64,000 bases of DNA. Source: Roseiarcus sp036489975 (GTDB lineage: Bacteria; Pseudomonadota; Alphaproteobacteria; Rhizobiales; Beijerinckiaceae). A model generated the notes under the pieces. That model had not been told where the DNA came from, did not search any database, and was given only the letters and a program-made list of their open reading frames with translations. Below are positions 39,877 to 48,228 of the stretch, piece after piece. The stretch is from positions 62,001 to 126,000 of the forward strand of contig DASXES010000144.1 in assembly GCA_036489975.1 (NCBI GenBank), in the 5' to 3' direction. The position numbers and the translations under genes are program-made. Each line of letters starts with the position of its first letter. Within the stretch, counting starts at the first letter, position 1.

Positions 39877-41688
39877 TTAAGGGGCTCGGCGCCACCAGGA
39901 GGAAAGCTCGACCCCGAACAGGGGCGTCTGGTCCGGCCGGCCAAGCTTGGCCCAGTATGCGATCCAATGCTCAGGCGAATAATACATCGGGACGATATAG
40001 AAGCCGGAGATGAGCAGCCGGTCGAGCGCCCTGACCGCAGCGACGAAGTCCTCATTGGTCTTTGCCGCCAGGATCGCCGCGATCATCGCGTCGACCGCGG
40101 CCGAGCGGACCCCGACGATGTTGTAGGCGCCCTCGGCGTCCGCCGCGGCCGAGCTCCAGCGTCCGCGCTGCTCGTTGCCAGGCGAGGGCGAGGCGATCCA
40201 CGATCCGATCATCATGTCGAAGTCGAAGCGCGTGCGCCGCCGCTGGAACTGCACTTCATCCACGAGCCGCACATTGCCCATGACCCCGATGCGGGCGAGA
40301 TTGCGCGCGTAGGCCAGCGCCAAGCGCTCCTCCTCGCGGGTCTTGACCAGGATCTCGAAGGCGAGCGGGGCGCCATGGGCGTCGACCAGACGCCCGTCGC
40401 GCAGGACATAGCCGGCCGCGGCAAGCTCATCGAGGGCGCGCCTGGCGATCGTGCGGTCGCGACCCGTGCCGTCGGAGACGGGCGCGCGCCATTTTCCCTC
40501 CATCACGTCGTCGCGCACCGCGCCGGGGTAGGGGGCGAGCAGCGCCCGCTCGCGCGCCGAGGCGGGGCGGCCGATCGACGACAACTCGCTATCGTCGAAG
40601 AACCCCTCCGACCGCTTATAGGCGCCGCCGAACAAATTGGCGTTGATCCACTCGAAGTCGAACATCGAGGCCAGCGCCTCGCGGACGCGGGGGTCGGCGA
40701 ACTGAGGACGGCGGGTGTTGAAGGCGAAGCCAGAGACCCCCTTCGGCAGCCGGTTCTCGATCGCGGCTTTAATGACGCGCCCGTCCTTGGCTGCGGGGAA
40801 GTCATATTCATTGCGCCACCGGGTCGTGTCGTCCTCGACCCGGTAGTCGATGAGCCCCGCTTTGAAGGCCTCGAACATTGCGGTCGCGTCGCGGTAGTAG
40901 TCGATGCGGATCTCGTCGAAATTGTACAAGCCCCGCGAGATCGGCAGGTCCTTCGCCCAGTAGTTGGGGTCGCGCTCGAGCACCAGCCGTTCGCCCGGCT
41001 TGACCTCCGCGACCTTGTAAGGGCCGGAGCCGACCGGAATCTGCAGCGTCTGGTCCTCGAAATCCTCGGCGTCGGTATGGGCGCGCGACAGCACCGGCAT
41101 GATCGCCAGCGTCAACGGCAATTCGCGGTCATTGGCGCCCGAAAGGTCGTAAGCCACGGTGTGCGCGTCCGGGGCGTCGATGCTTTTCACCAGCGAAAAG
41201 GCGGCGCGCTGCTGCGGGCGGCCCTTGGCCTTGAGCAGATTGAAGGTGAAGACCACGTCGGCGGAGGTGATCGGCGTTCCATCCGAGAACCGGGCCGCGG
41301 GATTGAGATGGAAGACGACGTGATCGCGGGCCGAATTGGTTTCGATGCTCTCCGCGATGAGGCCGTAGAGGGTGAACGGCTCGTCGGCGGAACGCGCCAT
41401 CAGCGACTGGTAGACGTTGCCGATGAGCCCCTGCGCGGTCGACAAAGCCTTGACGTTATAGGGGTTCAGGCTGTCGAAAGCGCCGAGATAAGCGAGATCG
41501 AGCCTGCCGCCCTTAGGCGCTTGCGGATTGACATACGGCAGGTGGTCGAAGCCTGGAGGCAAGGCCGGCTCGCCATGCATCGCGATCGCGCCCGCCGGCG
41601 GGCCGACGGCCCCAGCATGCGCCGAGACCGCGGCCAGCGCGATCGCGAGCGCGGCCGTGAGGAATAAGCGAATCGAGCAGCCGATCAT
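39877..41688 (-). CDS. Peptide/oligopeptide ABC transporter substrate-binding protein, YejA-like
   Basis: 603 residues from the ATG at 41688, which has AAGGG upstream and directly starts a signal peptide (CSIRLFLTAALAIALAAVSAHA). The family SBP_bac_5 is clear: ALPPGFDHLPYVNPQAPKGG, LNPYNVKALSTAQGLIG, TSADVVFTFNLL, PVGSGPYKVAEVKPGERLVLERDPNYW. YejA binds peptides such as microcin C-like compounds in the periplasm and delivers them to YejBEF. No permease or ATPase gene follows here, so the remainder of the transporter must be elsewhere. The N-terminal extension up to 41781 was rejected as non-native. Confidence 0.9.
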   Translation of the reverse strand: MIGCSIRLFLTAALAIALAAVSAHAGAVGPPAGAIAMHGEPALPPGFDHLPYVNPQAPKGGRLDLAYLGAFDSLNPYNVKALSTAQGLIGNVYQSLMARSADEPFTLYGLIAESIETNSARDHVVFHLNPAARFSDGTPITSADVVFTFNLLKAKGRPQQRAAFSLVKSIDAPDAHTVAYDLSGANDRELPLTLAIMPVLSRAHTDAEDFEDQTLQIPVGSGPYKVAEVKPGERLVLERDPNYWAKDLPISRGLYNFDEIRIDYYRDATAMFEAFKAGLIDYRVEDDTTRWRNEYDFPAAKDGRVIKAAIENRLPKGVSGFAFNTRRPQFADPRVREALASMFDFEWINANLFGGAYKRSEGFFDDSELSSIGRPASARERALLAPYPGAVRDDVMEGKWRAPVSDGTGRDRTIARRALDELAAAGYVLRDGRLVDAHGAPLAFEILVKTREEERLALAYARNLARIGVMGNVRLVDEVQFQRRRTRFDFDMMIGSWIASPSPGNEQRGRWSSAAADAEGAYNIVGVRSAAVDAMIAAILAAKTNEDFVAAVRALDRLLISGFYIVPMYYSPEHWIAYWAKLGRPDQTPLFGVELSSWWRRAP

Positions 41689-41978
41689 CGCCGCCCTTCT
41701 ATCATCGCCCAGCGGCGGATTCCCATACGAGGGCGAATCCGTGCGACGGGGCCATCGCTTTCCGAAAGGAGGTTCACCCATGGACGGTTGAAAGGGCAGA
41801 AATTGTTATTGGAATGTCGCGTCGAATATGGAAAGAGGGCGCGCCGACACTCGCAGCGCGTCCGCCACGCTCGCGTCACGAGGCCGCCGAGGCTTGCCGA
41901 TCCCTGGCGCCGATTGGCCTGGTGCGGGCGCAGGGCGGAGCGCAACACGATCCCGCTTACGGTTCGAAAGGACGATTG

Positions 41979-42743
41979 ATGAGATTTCCAGTCAGGCGCT
42001 TGAGCGTCGCGTCGCTCGTAATGAGCCTCGCCCTCGCCGGCGCAGCGTTCGCGCAGACCAAGCCGGAAAAACCCGCCGCCCCTGCCGCTCCGGCGCAGGC
42101 GGCCCCGGGCCAGCCGCAACAGCCGCCTCCGCCATCGAAGATCGATCTGGTGTCGCCGGAGCCGCAATGGGCCAAATTCTGCGCCAAGGAGCCCTCAAAC
42201 GGCCGCGACGCCTGCGCCACGATGCGCGACTTCTCGACCTCGGCCGACCAGCCCCCGATGATCAGCATCAACCTTTTTGAGGTGGCCGGCGAGGAAAAAC
42301 GCAAGTTGCGCTTGCTGATCCTGCCGATCGGCATGCTGCTGAGGCCTGGCTTCCGGGTCGTCATCGACAAGAATGAGCCGCTCGACGGCAAGTACGACAT
42401 GTGCTTCCAGAACGCCTGTTCGGCGGAAATCGAGATCGGGTCGAAGGCGCTGGCCGAACTGAAAAAGGGGCAGAACATGGCGGTCGTCATGCGCGTGCCC
42501 GGCGGCGACGTTTCGGGGCGCGAGATCACCTTCAACGTTCCGCTGAAGGATCTGGGCACGGCCTATGACGGCAAGCCAACCGACCCCAAGGTTCTGGAGC
42601 AACAGCGCCTGGCGTTGCAGCAGCAACTGCAGAAGAAGGCGGAAGAACAGCGCAAGGCGCTCGAGCAACAGCAGAGCGGCGTCGGCGCCCCCGGAGCGCC
42701 GGCCCCGGCCGTCCCAGCCCCCGCCGCGCCGGCGAAGAAGTAG
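41979..42743 (+). CDS. Invasion-associated locus B (IalB) family protein
   Basis: 254 residues from the ATG at 41979, preceded by AAAGGA; the frame is open to 41814. Signal peptide with cleavage near AFAQ, then a Pro/Ala/Gln linker. The IalB domain follows (residues about 55-210): FCAKEPSNGRDACATMRDF, LRLLILPIGMLLRPGFRVVIDK, CFQNACSAEIEIG, MAVVMRVPGGDVSGREI. It contains four cysteines, probably disulfide bonded. The C-terminal part is Gln/Lys-rich and helical (LQQQLQKKAEEQRKALEQQ) and ends Pro/Ala-rich. IalB proteins are periplasmic; the role outside Bartonella invasion is unclear. Confidence 0.92.
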   Translation: MRFPVRRLSVASLVMSLALAGAAFAQTKPEKPAAPAAPAQAAPGQPQQPPPPSKIDLVSPEPQWAKFCAKEPSNGRDACATMRDFSTSADQPPMISINLFEVAGEEKRKLRLLILPIGMLLRPGFRVVIDKNEPLDGKYDMCFQNACSAEIEIGSKALAELKKGQNMAVVMRVPGGDVSGREITFNVPLKDLGTAYDGKPTDPKVLEQQRLALQQQLQKKAEEQRKALEQQQSGVGAPGAPAPAVPAPAAPAKK

Positions 42744-42798
42744 AAGTGGTGGGGGCGACGGGCGCAATCGCGCGCCAAGCCGCCTCCCATCGGGGTTG

Positions 42799-43131
42799 TC
42801 AGCTGAGGCGCAAGCGGCCGCGGGCGCTATATTTGCCGTCCTGCGTCCGCTCGAAGACCTCGCTCACCTGCGGGTGCTGGACCGGCTCGCCGGACTCGTC
42901 AGACATCAGATTCTGCTCGGAGACGTAGGCGACGTACTGGCTATCCTCGTTCTCGGCGTAGAGATGGTAGAACGGCTGTTCCTTCGCGGGGCGCACCTCG
43001 GCGGGAATCGAGCGCCACCATTCCTCGGTATTGGCGAAGACCGGATCGACGTCGAAGATCACGCCGCGGAATGGGTAGAACCGGTGTTTGACGACCTGTC
43101 CAATCCCGAATTTCGCGTCCCGACTCTGCAT
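42799..43131 (-). CDS. hspQ: Heat shock protein HspQ
   Basis: 110 residues from the ATG at 43131; AAAGGAG lies ten bases upstream, while the earlier TTG (43140) is too near the site. Characteristic segments are KFGIGQVVKHRFYPFRGVIFDVDP, EEWWRSIPAEVRPAKEQPFYHLYAE and YVSEQNLMSDESGEPVQHP. HspQ binds hemimethylated DNA in E. coli and modulates Lon protease. It converges with the IalB gene with a 55-bp gap. Confidence 0.95.
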   Translation of the reverse strand: MQSRDAKFGIGQVVKHRFYPFRGVIFDVDPVFANTEEWWRSIPAEVRPAKEQPFYHLYAENEDSQYVAYVSEQNLMSDESGEPVQHPQVSEVFERTQDGKYSARGRLRLS

Positions 43132-43297
43132 GGTCGACAAACTCCTTTGCCCATAGGCGGACCGTTATAACGCATCGCGTCGGAATGGGAACCGCTTTCC
43201 GTTCCGACAGCGAGCTTTCCACCGGCGGTTGGCTGCCGCGGTTCGCTCAAAAGCAAGAATTGGGCCGCCCGTCGCTTCGGGAACGGATGGAGGACGC

Positions 43298-44341
43298 TCA
43301 AAACTGGTAGAGCGCGGCATAATCGGGGTCCTTCGCCGCGACCTCGCGAGCCAGATCGACGACGACGCGCGCCTGTTTCCAGGTGGCGTCGTCCTGCATC
43401 TTGCCGTCGATCATGACCGCGCCCGATCCGTCCGGCATGGCCGCCAGGATCTTGCGCGCGAAGGCGACCTCGGCCGGATCCGGCGAGAACACTCTTTTCG
43501 CGATCGCGATCTGGCTCGGATGAAGCGTCCAGGCGCCCGCGCAGCCGAGCAGGAAGGCGTTGCGGAATTGCGCTTCGCAGGCGATCGCATCGGAGAAATC
43601 GCCAAACGGCCCGTAGAACGGCTTGATCCCGTTCGCCGCGCAGGCGTCGACCATGCGCGCGATCGTGTAGTGCCAGGGGTCCTGCTGAGCCGAGGCGCGC
43701 TCGGCCTGGGTCCCGGTCGGGTCGCCAAGCACCCGGTAGCCGGGATGGCCGCCCCCGACCCGGGTCGTTTTCATCGCCCGCGATGCGGCGAGGTCGGCGG
43801 GCCCGAGGCTCATGCCCTGCATGCGGGGCGAAGCGGCGGCTACGCCCACGACATTGTTGACGCCCTCCGCGGTCTCCAGGATCGCGTGCACTAGAATGGG
43901 GCGCTTGAGGCCGTAGCGGGCCTCGAGCAGGGCCAGATACTGGTCGACGAAATGGATGTCCCAGTCGCCCTCGACCTTGGGAATCATCACCACATCGAGC
44001 TTGTCGCCGATCTCGCCGACAAGCCGGGTCATGTCGTCGATGAACCAGGGCGAATTCAGCGCATTGACGCGCGCCCATAGACCCGTCGACCCGAAGTCGG
44101 TCGCCTTCGCCAGGGCGATCAGGCCTTCGCGGGCCGCCTCTTTGGCGTCAGTTGGAACCGCGTCCTCGAGATTGCCGAGCACCACGTCGACCTGGCCGAC
44201 GAGCTCGTCCACTTTCGCGCGCACCTTCTCATTATGCGGCGGGACGAAGTGGATCATCCGCTCGAGCCGGGATGGAAGTTCGATGAGCGGGCGGGGAGCC
44301 CCGATCGCCAGCGGATTGAAGTACCGACGCGGCGCTTTCAT
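43298..44341 (-). CDS. mcl: L-malyl-CoA/beta-methylmalyl-CoA lyase
   Basis: 347 residues from the ATG at 44341. HpcH/HpaI aldolase family with intact catalytic motifs: VVLGNLEDAVPTDAKEAA, VMIPKVEGDWDI, HAILETAEGVNNV, and MSLGPADLAASRAMK with the magnesium-binding Glu and Asp. The protein cleaves malyl-CoA to glyoxylate and acetyl-CoA, and beta-methylmalyl-CoA to glyoxylate and propionyl-CoA. It serves the serine cycle of methylotrophs and the ethylmalonyl-CoA or 3-hydroxypropionate routes. Family length fits (about 320-350). The 440-bp upstream region holds a triple 11-bp direct repeat and an 8-bp inverted repeat, possible regulatory sites. This is the strongest metabolic clue to a C1/C2-assimilating organism. 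Confidence 0.9.
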   Translation of the reverse strand: MKAPRRYFNPLAIGAPRPLIELPSRLERMIHFVPPHNEKVRAKVDELVGQVDVVLGNLEDAVPTDAKEAAREGLIALAKATDFGSTGLWARVNALNSPWFIDDMTRLVGEIGDKLDVVMIPKVEGDWDIHFVDQYLALLEARYGLKRPILVHAILETAEGVNNVVGVAAASPRMQGMSLGPADLAASRAMKTTRVGGGHPGYRVLGDPTGTQAERASAQQDPWHYTIARMVDACAANGIKPFYGPFGDFSDAIACEAQFRNAFLLGCAGAWTLHPSQIAIAKRVFSPDPAEVAFARKILAAMPDGSGAVMIDGKMQDDATWKQARVVVDLAREVAAKDPDYAALYQF

Positions 44342-44780
44342 GCAACTGGACCCTGTCGTGACGGAGGCTTGGGCATAGGGCGGTTCCGCGTCGGCGGCAA
44401 TCGCGAGGGCGAATCCAGCGCGGATTCTTGGCGGATTCCTGGCGGATTCTTGGCCCGTCGCGGCTCCGATTCCGTCGCGCAATACAACCTCAAGTGGGCG
44501 TTCGGTCCAAACAAATGCAAGCAAAAACCAAGCAAAACCAAACATAAATTCTTGGATTTGTTTGGTGGAATCTGGACTTTTCAAAGGGTTATGCGAGGAA
44601 AAAAACAAAAAATTTCCCCCAACCTCCACTCGCGCGCGAGGTTGTGGCCCTGCGGCCGCGAATCGTTCGCTCGCCCGAAGGCCCGACGGCCGCGCCGCCT
44701 CCGCGGGAATCGGGTCCCATCCCGGCATTCGGGCGCCCCCGCCTGGCAAGCGGGACGACAAGGCGACAGCGCTTTCACGC
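44342..44780. other. mcl upstream region with direct and inverted repeats
   Basis: Three tandem 11-bp units of GCGGATTC(T/C)TG occupy 44420-44452, one helical turn apart. Further up, ACCAAACA (44537-44544) and TGTTTGGT (44559-44566) form an 8-bp inverted repeat in an A/T-rich stretch. A segment near 44545-44600 shares spaced blocks with minus-strand 24320-24250. No gene seen. Confidence 0.5.
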
Positions 44781-45356
44781 TCAGCCCCAGGCGAACGGCT
44801 CCGCGAACGGCGCCGCGTATGGCTCCGCGCTTTGCGCTTCGCCGGGGCCGGCCGGGTCCGCGGCCGCCTCGGCCTCGATCGCCCCGGCAGGGAGCGCGGC
44901 GGGAGTCGCCGGATACTGCGGCGCCGGCGCCGCCTTGCCGGCCGTCAGATTGGCGACCACCCGGTTGATCTTGTCCATGAGCTTCTTGCGCGCTTCATCG
45001 TCATAGGCCACGTTGGAGACGGCGATTGTCTGATAGCGGTCGAGCCGGTCGAGCACCTTGAGGTAGGGACTGATGGCGGTGACGTCGCCGGCGGCGACCG
45101 CTTCGGCCCCAAGCTCCATCAGCGGGGCGAGGCGAGCCAGTTGCAGCTTCGCGTGGTCGGCGGCGCTGTCGACCGACCGGTTGCGCAGGACCTTGGAGAC
45201 GATCTGCCGCACGCGCTCGCGCGTCACCCCCTCCGCCGCCGCGGTTTCCTCGTAGCTCGAGCCCTCGCGCAGCCGCACGAAGATGCGCTGGCGGCGCCGA
45301 ACCATGCCTCGCGCGGTCGAACGCTTGCCCGGCGCGGGGACCGTATCCAGAACCAT
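44781..45356 (-). CDS. Helix-turn-helix protein with sigma-70 region 4-like domain
   Basis: 191 residues from the ATG at 45356, which has AAGGAG upstream. Residues about 20-60 contain RRRQRIFVRLREGSSYEETAAAEGVTRERVRQIVSKVLRNR (given here in shortened form: EGSSYEETAAAEGV and TRERVRQIVSKVL), matching the -35-recognition helix-turn-helix of sigma factors or of small-terminase-like proteins. The middle part is helical (KLQLARLAPLMELGAEAVAAGD, SPYLKVLDRLDRYQT), the end Ala/Pro-rich. There is no region 2, so it is not a full sigma factor. Similar proteins occur in Rhizobiales; function unknown. Confidence 0.7.
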   Translation of the reverse strand: MVLDTVPAPGKRSTARGMVRRRQRIFVRLREGSSYEETAAAEGVTRERVRQIVSKVLRNRSVDSAADHAKLQLARLAPLMELGAEAVAAGDVTAISPYLKVLDRLDRYQTIAVSNVAYDDEARKKLMDKINRVVANLTAGKAAPAPQYPATPAALPAGAIEAEAAADPAGPGEAQSAEPYAAPFAEPFAWG

Positions 45357-45844
45357 GACCTCTCCTTCCACAGCCTCAGCCGCGGTTTGTGGGAAAACAC
45401 CACAGGATAGCATGATTTCTGAAAGACACAAATAAATGTTGTGTTCTTATAGCGAGACCTGTTGTTGATCTCTGTGCGGCCGCCTCTCGTCCGGCTTTTT
45501 CGTCATGGCCGGGCTTGACCCGGCCATCCAGGTGAGCCCCGGTCGATTCAATTAACACATTGATGTATATGATATAACTAATAGACAACCGGCGAATACC
45601 GGTGGCAAGGCGTGGATGGCCGGCGCAAGGCCGGCCATTACGGCCGGAGAGTTGGATTTCTCGAAAACAACAGCTAGCGCTATAAGAGTCAAATGTCGAG
45701 TTTCTCGCCAAGCGGCGGGTTGGCCCCTTCGCCACCCGCGATTTTATGCGTATTCGTGCGCATGATTGTGGCGGGCCGCGACCTGCCAATCGGGACACTC
45801 AATACTCGGACTCGATGATCGGTCCCGATCGTCGGGTCGGGGAG
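45357..45844. other. Intergenic region with REP-like elements
   Basis: About 490 bp without a gene. It contains an inverted pair of REP-like hairpins (45505-45527 and 45616-45638) with an AT-rich spacer, and a short piece similar to the interspersed repeat (CTCGATGATCGGTCCCGAT, near 45810). Confidence 0.6.
45505..45638. repeat. Inverted pair of REP-like hairpins
   Basis: Unit 1 is ATGGCCGGG-CTTGA-CCCGGCCAT (45505-45527). Unit 2 is ATGGCCGGC-GCAAG-GCCGGCCAT (45616-45638) and, read on the other strand, carries the same flanks (ATCCA on the 3' side). The units are thus in opposite orientation, as in bacterial interspersed mosaic elements. The spacer of 88 bp is AT-rich. Such palindromes are common in Rhizobiales genomes. 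Confidence 0.8.
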
Positions 45845-47008
45845 TCAGCCTTGCGCGGATCGCGCCAGAAGCCCTTCGACGAGGCGGGCAAGATCGCCCC
45901 CGTCAGACCGATGGGCGGCGAGGCCCGCGTCGCGGGCGGCGCTGATGTCGCTTGCCTCCGCCCCAATGAAGAAGGATTTTTCGCGCGTGACCGGCCGTTC
46001 GTCCATGGCTTTGGCGAACGGGTTCTCCGTCCCGGCCGAGCCGGAGAGGGGGCCTGATGCAAAGCCGGCCTCGCTATAGAACCGGTCGACATGCGCGCCC
46101 CCGGCGGCGAGGCGTTCCTGCATCGCCGCGTTCGAACGACCTCCGTCGCCCGCCCCGCTCATAACGAACACGTAATAGCCGTGATCGTTCAGCGCGCGGA
46201 TGGCCTCGACCGCGCCCGCTGTCCATTGAATCGCGCCGGAATCGCCCGCGCCGCCGCCAACCAGCGCTCGCCGGTCGAAGAAGGCGGCAGGACGCACGCG
46301 CACGTTCGGAAGCTCGCTATGCCCCTGTTCGAGTGTTTCTGGCAGCCCGATATCGAGGAAATAGCCGTCGAACGCCTTGCCCCGAATCTGGCCGCGCTCG
46401 ACCAGCGTCGGAAAGACATTTTGCTCGAGCGAGCAGGGCAGGGCGGAAACGAGGTCGAGGATCTCGCGCTTCAGCACATAGACCCCGCCGTTGATGATTC
46501 CCGGGCCCGGGCGGCTCGGGTCCTTTTCCGAAAACGCGACGACTTTCCCTTTGCGTTCGATCACCCGCCCGTAGCGTGAAGCGTCGGGGACCGAGCGCAG
46601 CGCCAGCGTCGCCATCGCGCCGCCCTCACGCGAAGCCTGCTCCAGCGCGCGCAGATTGATGTCGAAAAACGCGTCCCCGTTCATCATCAGAAAGCGGGGA
46701 TCGAGCGTGGGGCGCGCGATCGTCAGCGCGCCCGCGGTGCCGAGCGGCGCCTTTTCCAAAAGCACCCGGATCGTCGCGCCGCCGACCCGGCGCCCGTCAT
46801 AGGCCGCCTCGAGAACCTCGCCGAGATAGCCGCCGAGCAGCAGGATGTCCTCATAGCCGTGGCGTTCGATCATCTCGATGAGATAGTCGAGGAACGGCTT
46901 TTCGCCGGCGATTCTCAGCATCGGCTTCGGGATGGCTTGAGTGATCGCCCCAAGCCGCGTGCCCTTGCCGCCCGCCAGGATCAAAGCCTGCCGGATCGCG
47001 CCGCTCAT
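45845..47008 (-). CDS. Nucleotidyltransferase (HddC-like) fused to a degenerate HAD domain
   Basis: 387 residues. Residues 1-235 are a sugar-1-phosphate nucleotidyltransferase: LAGGKGTRLG (11-20), MNGDAFFD with the metal-binding Asp112, EKAPLGTAGAL, INGGVYVL, FLDIGLPE. It resembles D-glycero-D-manno-heptose-1-P guanylyltransferase (HddC). Residues 240-387 align with GmhB-type heptose bisphosphatases but lack catalysis: FFDRRALV (243-250) replaces FxDRDGV, MSGAGDGG replaces TNQSGIARG, the four zinc cysteines are absent, and GAEASD (349-354) replaces GDKxSD. The C-terminal half is probably a non-catalytic relic or a regulatory module. Coupled by ATGA overlap to the epimerase gene. Confidence 0.88.
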   Translation of the reverse strand: MSGAIRQALILAGGKGTRLGAITQAIPKPMLRIAGEKPFLDYLIEMIERHGYEDILLLGGYLGEVLEAAYDGRRVGGATIRVLLEKAPLGTAGALTIARPTLDPRFLMMNGDAFFDINLRALEQASREGGAMATLALRSVPDASRYGRVIERKGKVVAFSEKDPSRPGPGIINGGVYVLKREILDLVSALPCSLEQNVFPTLVERGQIRGKAFDGYFLDIGLPETLEQGHSELPNVRVRPAAFFDRRALVGGGAGDSGAIQWTAGAVEAIRALNDHGYYVFVMSGAGDGGRSNAAMQERLAAGGAHVDRFYSEAGFASGPLSGSAGTENPFAKAMDERPVTREKSFFIGAEASDISAARDAGLAAHRSDGGDLARLVEGLLARSAQG

Positions 47009-48228
47009 GGGCGCGAGGCCGGCCGCTTTTCCTGCTCGCCCCAGACCCGGTCGGCTTCGGCGGCTGCGAGAAAGACGTGATAGAGCGTGCTCGCCGGCAT
47101 CGCCTCGACGAGCGGCGCGCCTTGCGCGTCGACATGGTCGATCCAGCCGCCCGCGACCGGGCGGCCGAGGAAAGACGCGAACAGCCGGTCGATCGTCCGC
47201 GCCGCCCGGCCTGCGGCTTCTTCATCGCCGAGCTCCGCCGCGGCGACCTCGGCCTTGATCGCCTCGGTATGCGGCCATGAGCGTCGCGAGGGTTTGTGCA
47301 CGCGGCCGTCGTCGAGCAATTCGTCGACGACGAAGCCTTCCGCGTCGAAGCCGTGCCGGTCGCCGAACGCCTTCAGCTTCTCAGCGATCGGCGAATCCCC
47401 GCGGCCCGAGAGCTTCGCGTAGCGGCGAAGCAGCCACGACCATTCGAAATGGTGCCCCGGCTCGCAGATGCGCCCGTGGATTCCTTCGCGGGGATTCCAG
47501 CCCCCGTCGAAATATTCGGCGAGGATTCCTGTTCCATGCTGGAAGAAGCGCGCCGTCATCATGCCGTAGAGTTCGGCGGCGCGGGCGAGGAACATCTCGC
47601 GCCCCGTCGCCTCGAACCAGGCCAGCATGGCCTCGAACAGATGCATGTGCGGGTTCTGCTCGCGGTTGTCCGCGCGGGCGGGGAGGGCGCTGTGATAGCC
47701 GCCGGTCGGCGACTCGAAGTGCCGGTCGAGAACGCTCAGCGTGTTGATGGCGGCGGAAAGGAATCGCGGCTCGGGCGCGAGCTTGTAGGCCCAGGCGAGT
47801 CCGAAGAGCGCGAACGAGTGCGCATAGAAGTCGCGCCTCGCGTCATGCACGGCGCCGTCGGCATGAACGGAGAAGACCCAGCCGTCGCCGCCATCGCTCC
47901 CATGATAGCGGTCGATCAGCTTATGGGCGGCTTGAAGCGCGAGCGCCTCGCCTTCGGGGCGCCAGCCGAGCAGGGCCGCGTGCGAAAACACATAGATCTG
48001 GCGCGCCTGCACCATGGCGCGGCGCGGCGCCGCGTGCATGGGCGCGCCCTCGAAGGTGAGGCGCTCGACGAAACTGCCGCGCGCCGCGTCGAATCCCGCT
48101 TCGCCCCAGAGCGGCAGCGCGTCCTTGACGACCCAGCTCTTGAGGCGCGCGACGGAAGGCGCCGCCTCCGCCGTCGCCGGTCCGGGCGTAGCGGCTTTCG
48201 CGCGTGGCTTCGGCGCCGGGCTAGTCAT
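47005..48228 (-). CDS. AGE-family sugar epimerase/isomerase
   Basis: 407 residues. An N-terminal Ala/Pro/Lys-rich stretch precedes the alpha6/alpha6 barrel of N-acylglucosamine 2-epimerases and mannose isomerases: LPLWGEAGFDAARGSFVERL, RAMVQARQIYVFSHAALLGW, NPHMHLFEAMLAWFEAT, PGHHFEWSWLLRRYA, SRRSWPHTEAIKAEV. The family isomerises aldoses and ketoses without cofactor. In this operon it may make the manno-configured precursor or act on a related sugar, perhaps doing the work of GmhA, which is missing; this is inference. The ATG at 48228 overlaps the preceding reductase gene by 8 bp, and its stop overlaps the next start (ATGA). Confidence 0.88.
   Translation of the reverse strand: MTSPAPKPRAKAATPGPATAEAAPSVARLKSWVVKDALPLWGEAGFDAARGSFVERLTFEGAPMHAAPRRAMVQARQIYVFSHAALLGWRPEGEALALQAAHKLIDRYHGSDGGDGWVFSVHADGAVHDARRDFYAHSFALFGLAWAYKLAPEPRFLSAAINTLSVLDRHFESPTGGYHSALPARADNREQNPHMHLFEAMLAWFEATGREMFLARAAELYGMMTARFFQHGTGILAEYFDGGWNPREGIHGRICEPGHHFEWSWLLRRYAKLSGRGDSPIAEKLKAFGDRHGFDAEGFVVDELLDDGRVHKPSRRSWPHTEAIKAEVAAAELGDEEAAGRAARTIDRLFASFLGRPVAGGWIDHVDAQGAPLVEAMPASTLYHVFLAAAEADRVWGEQEKRPASRP

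Noticed and set aside
39781..41667. Long plus-strand open frame opposite the YejA-like gene
   Set aside because: Composition typical of antisense frames (Arg, Asp, Val, Gly); the minus-strand gene has full family character and a signal peptide.
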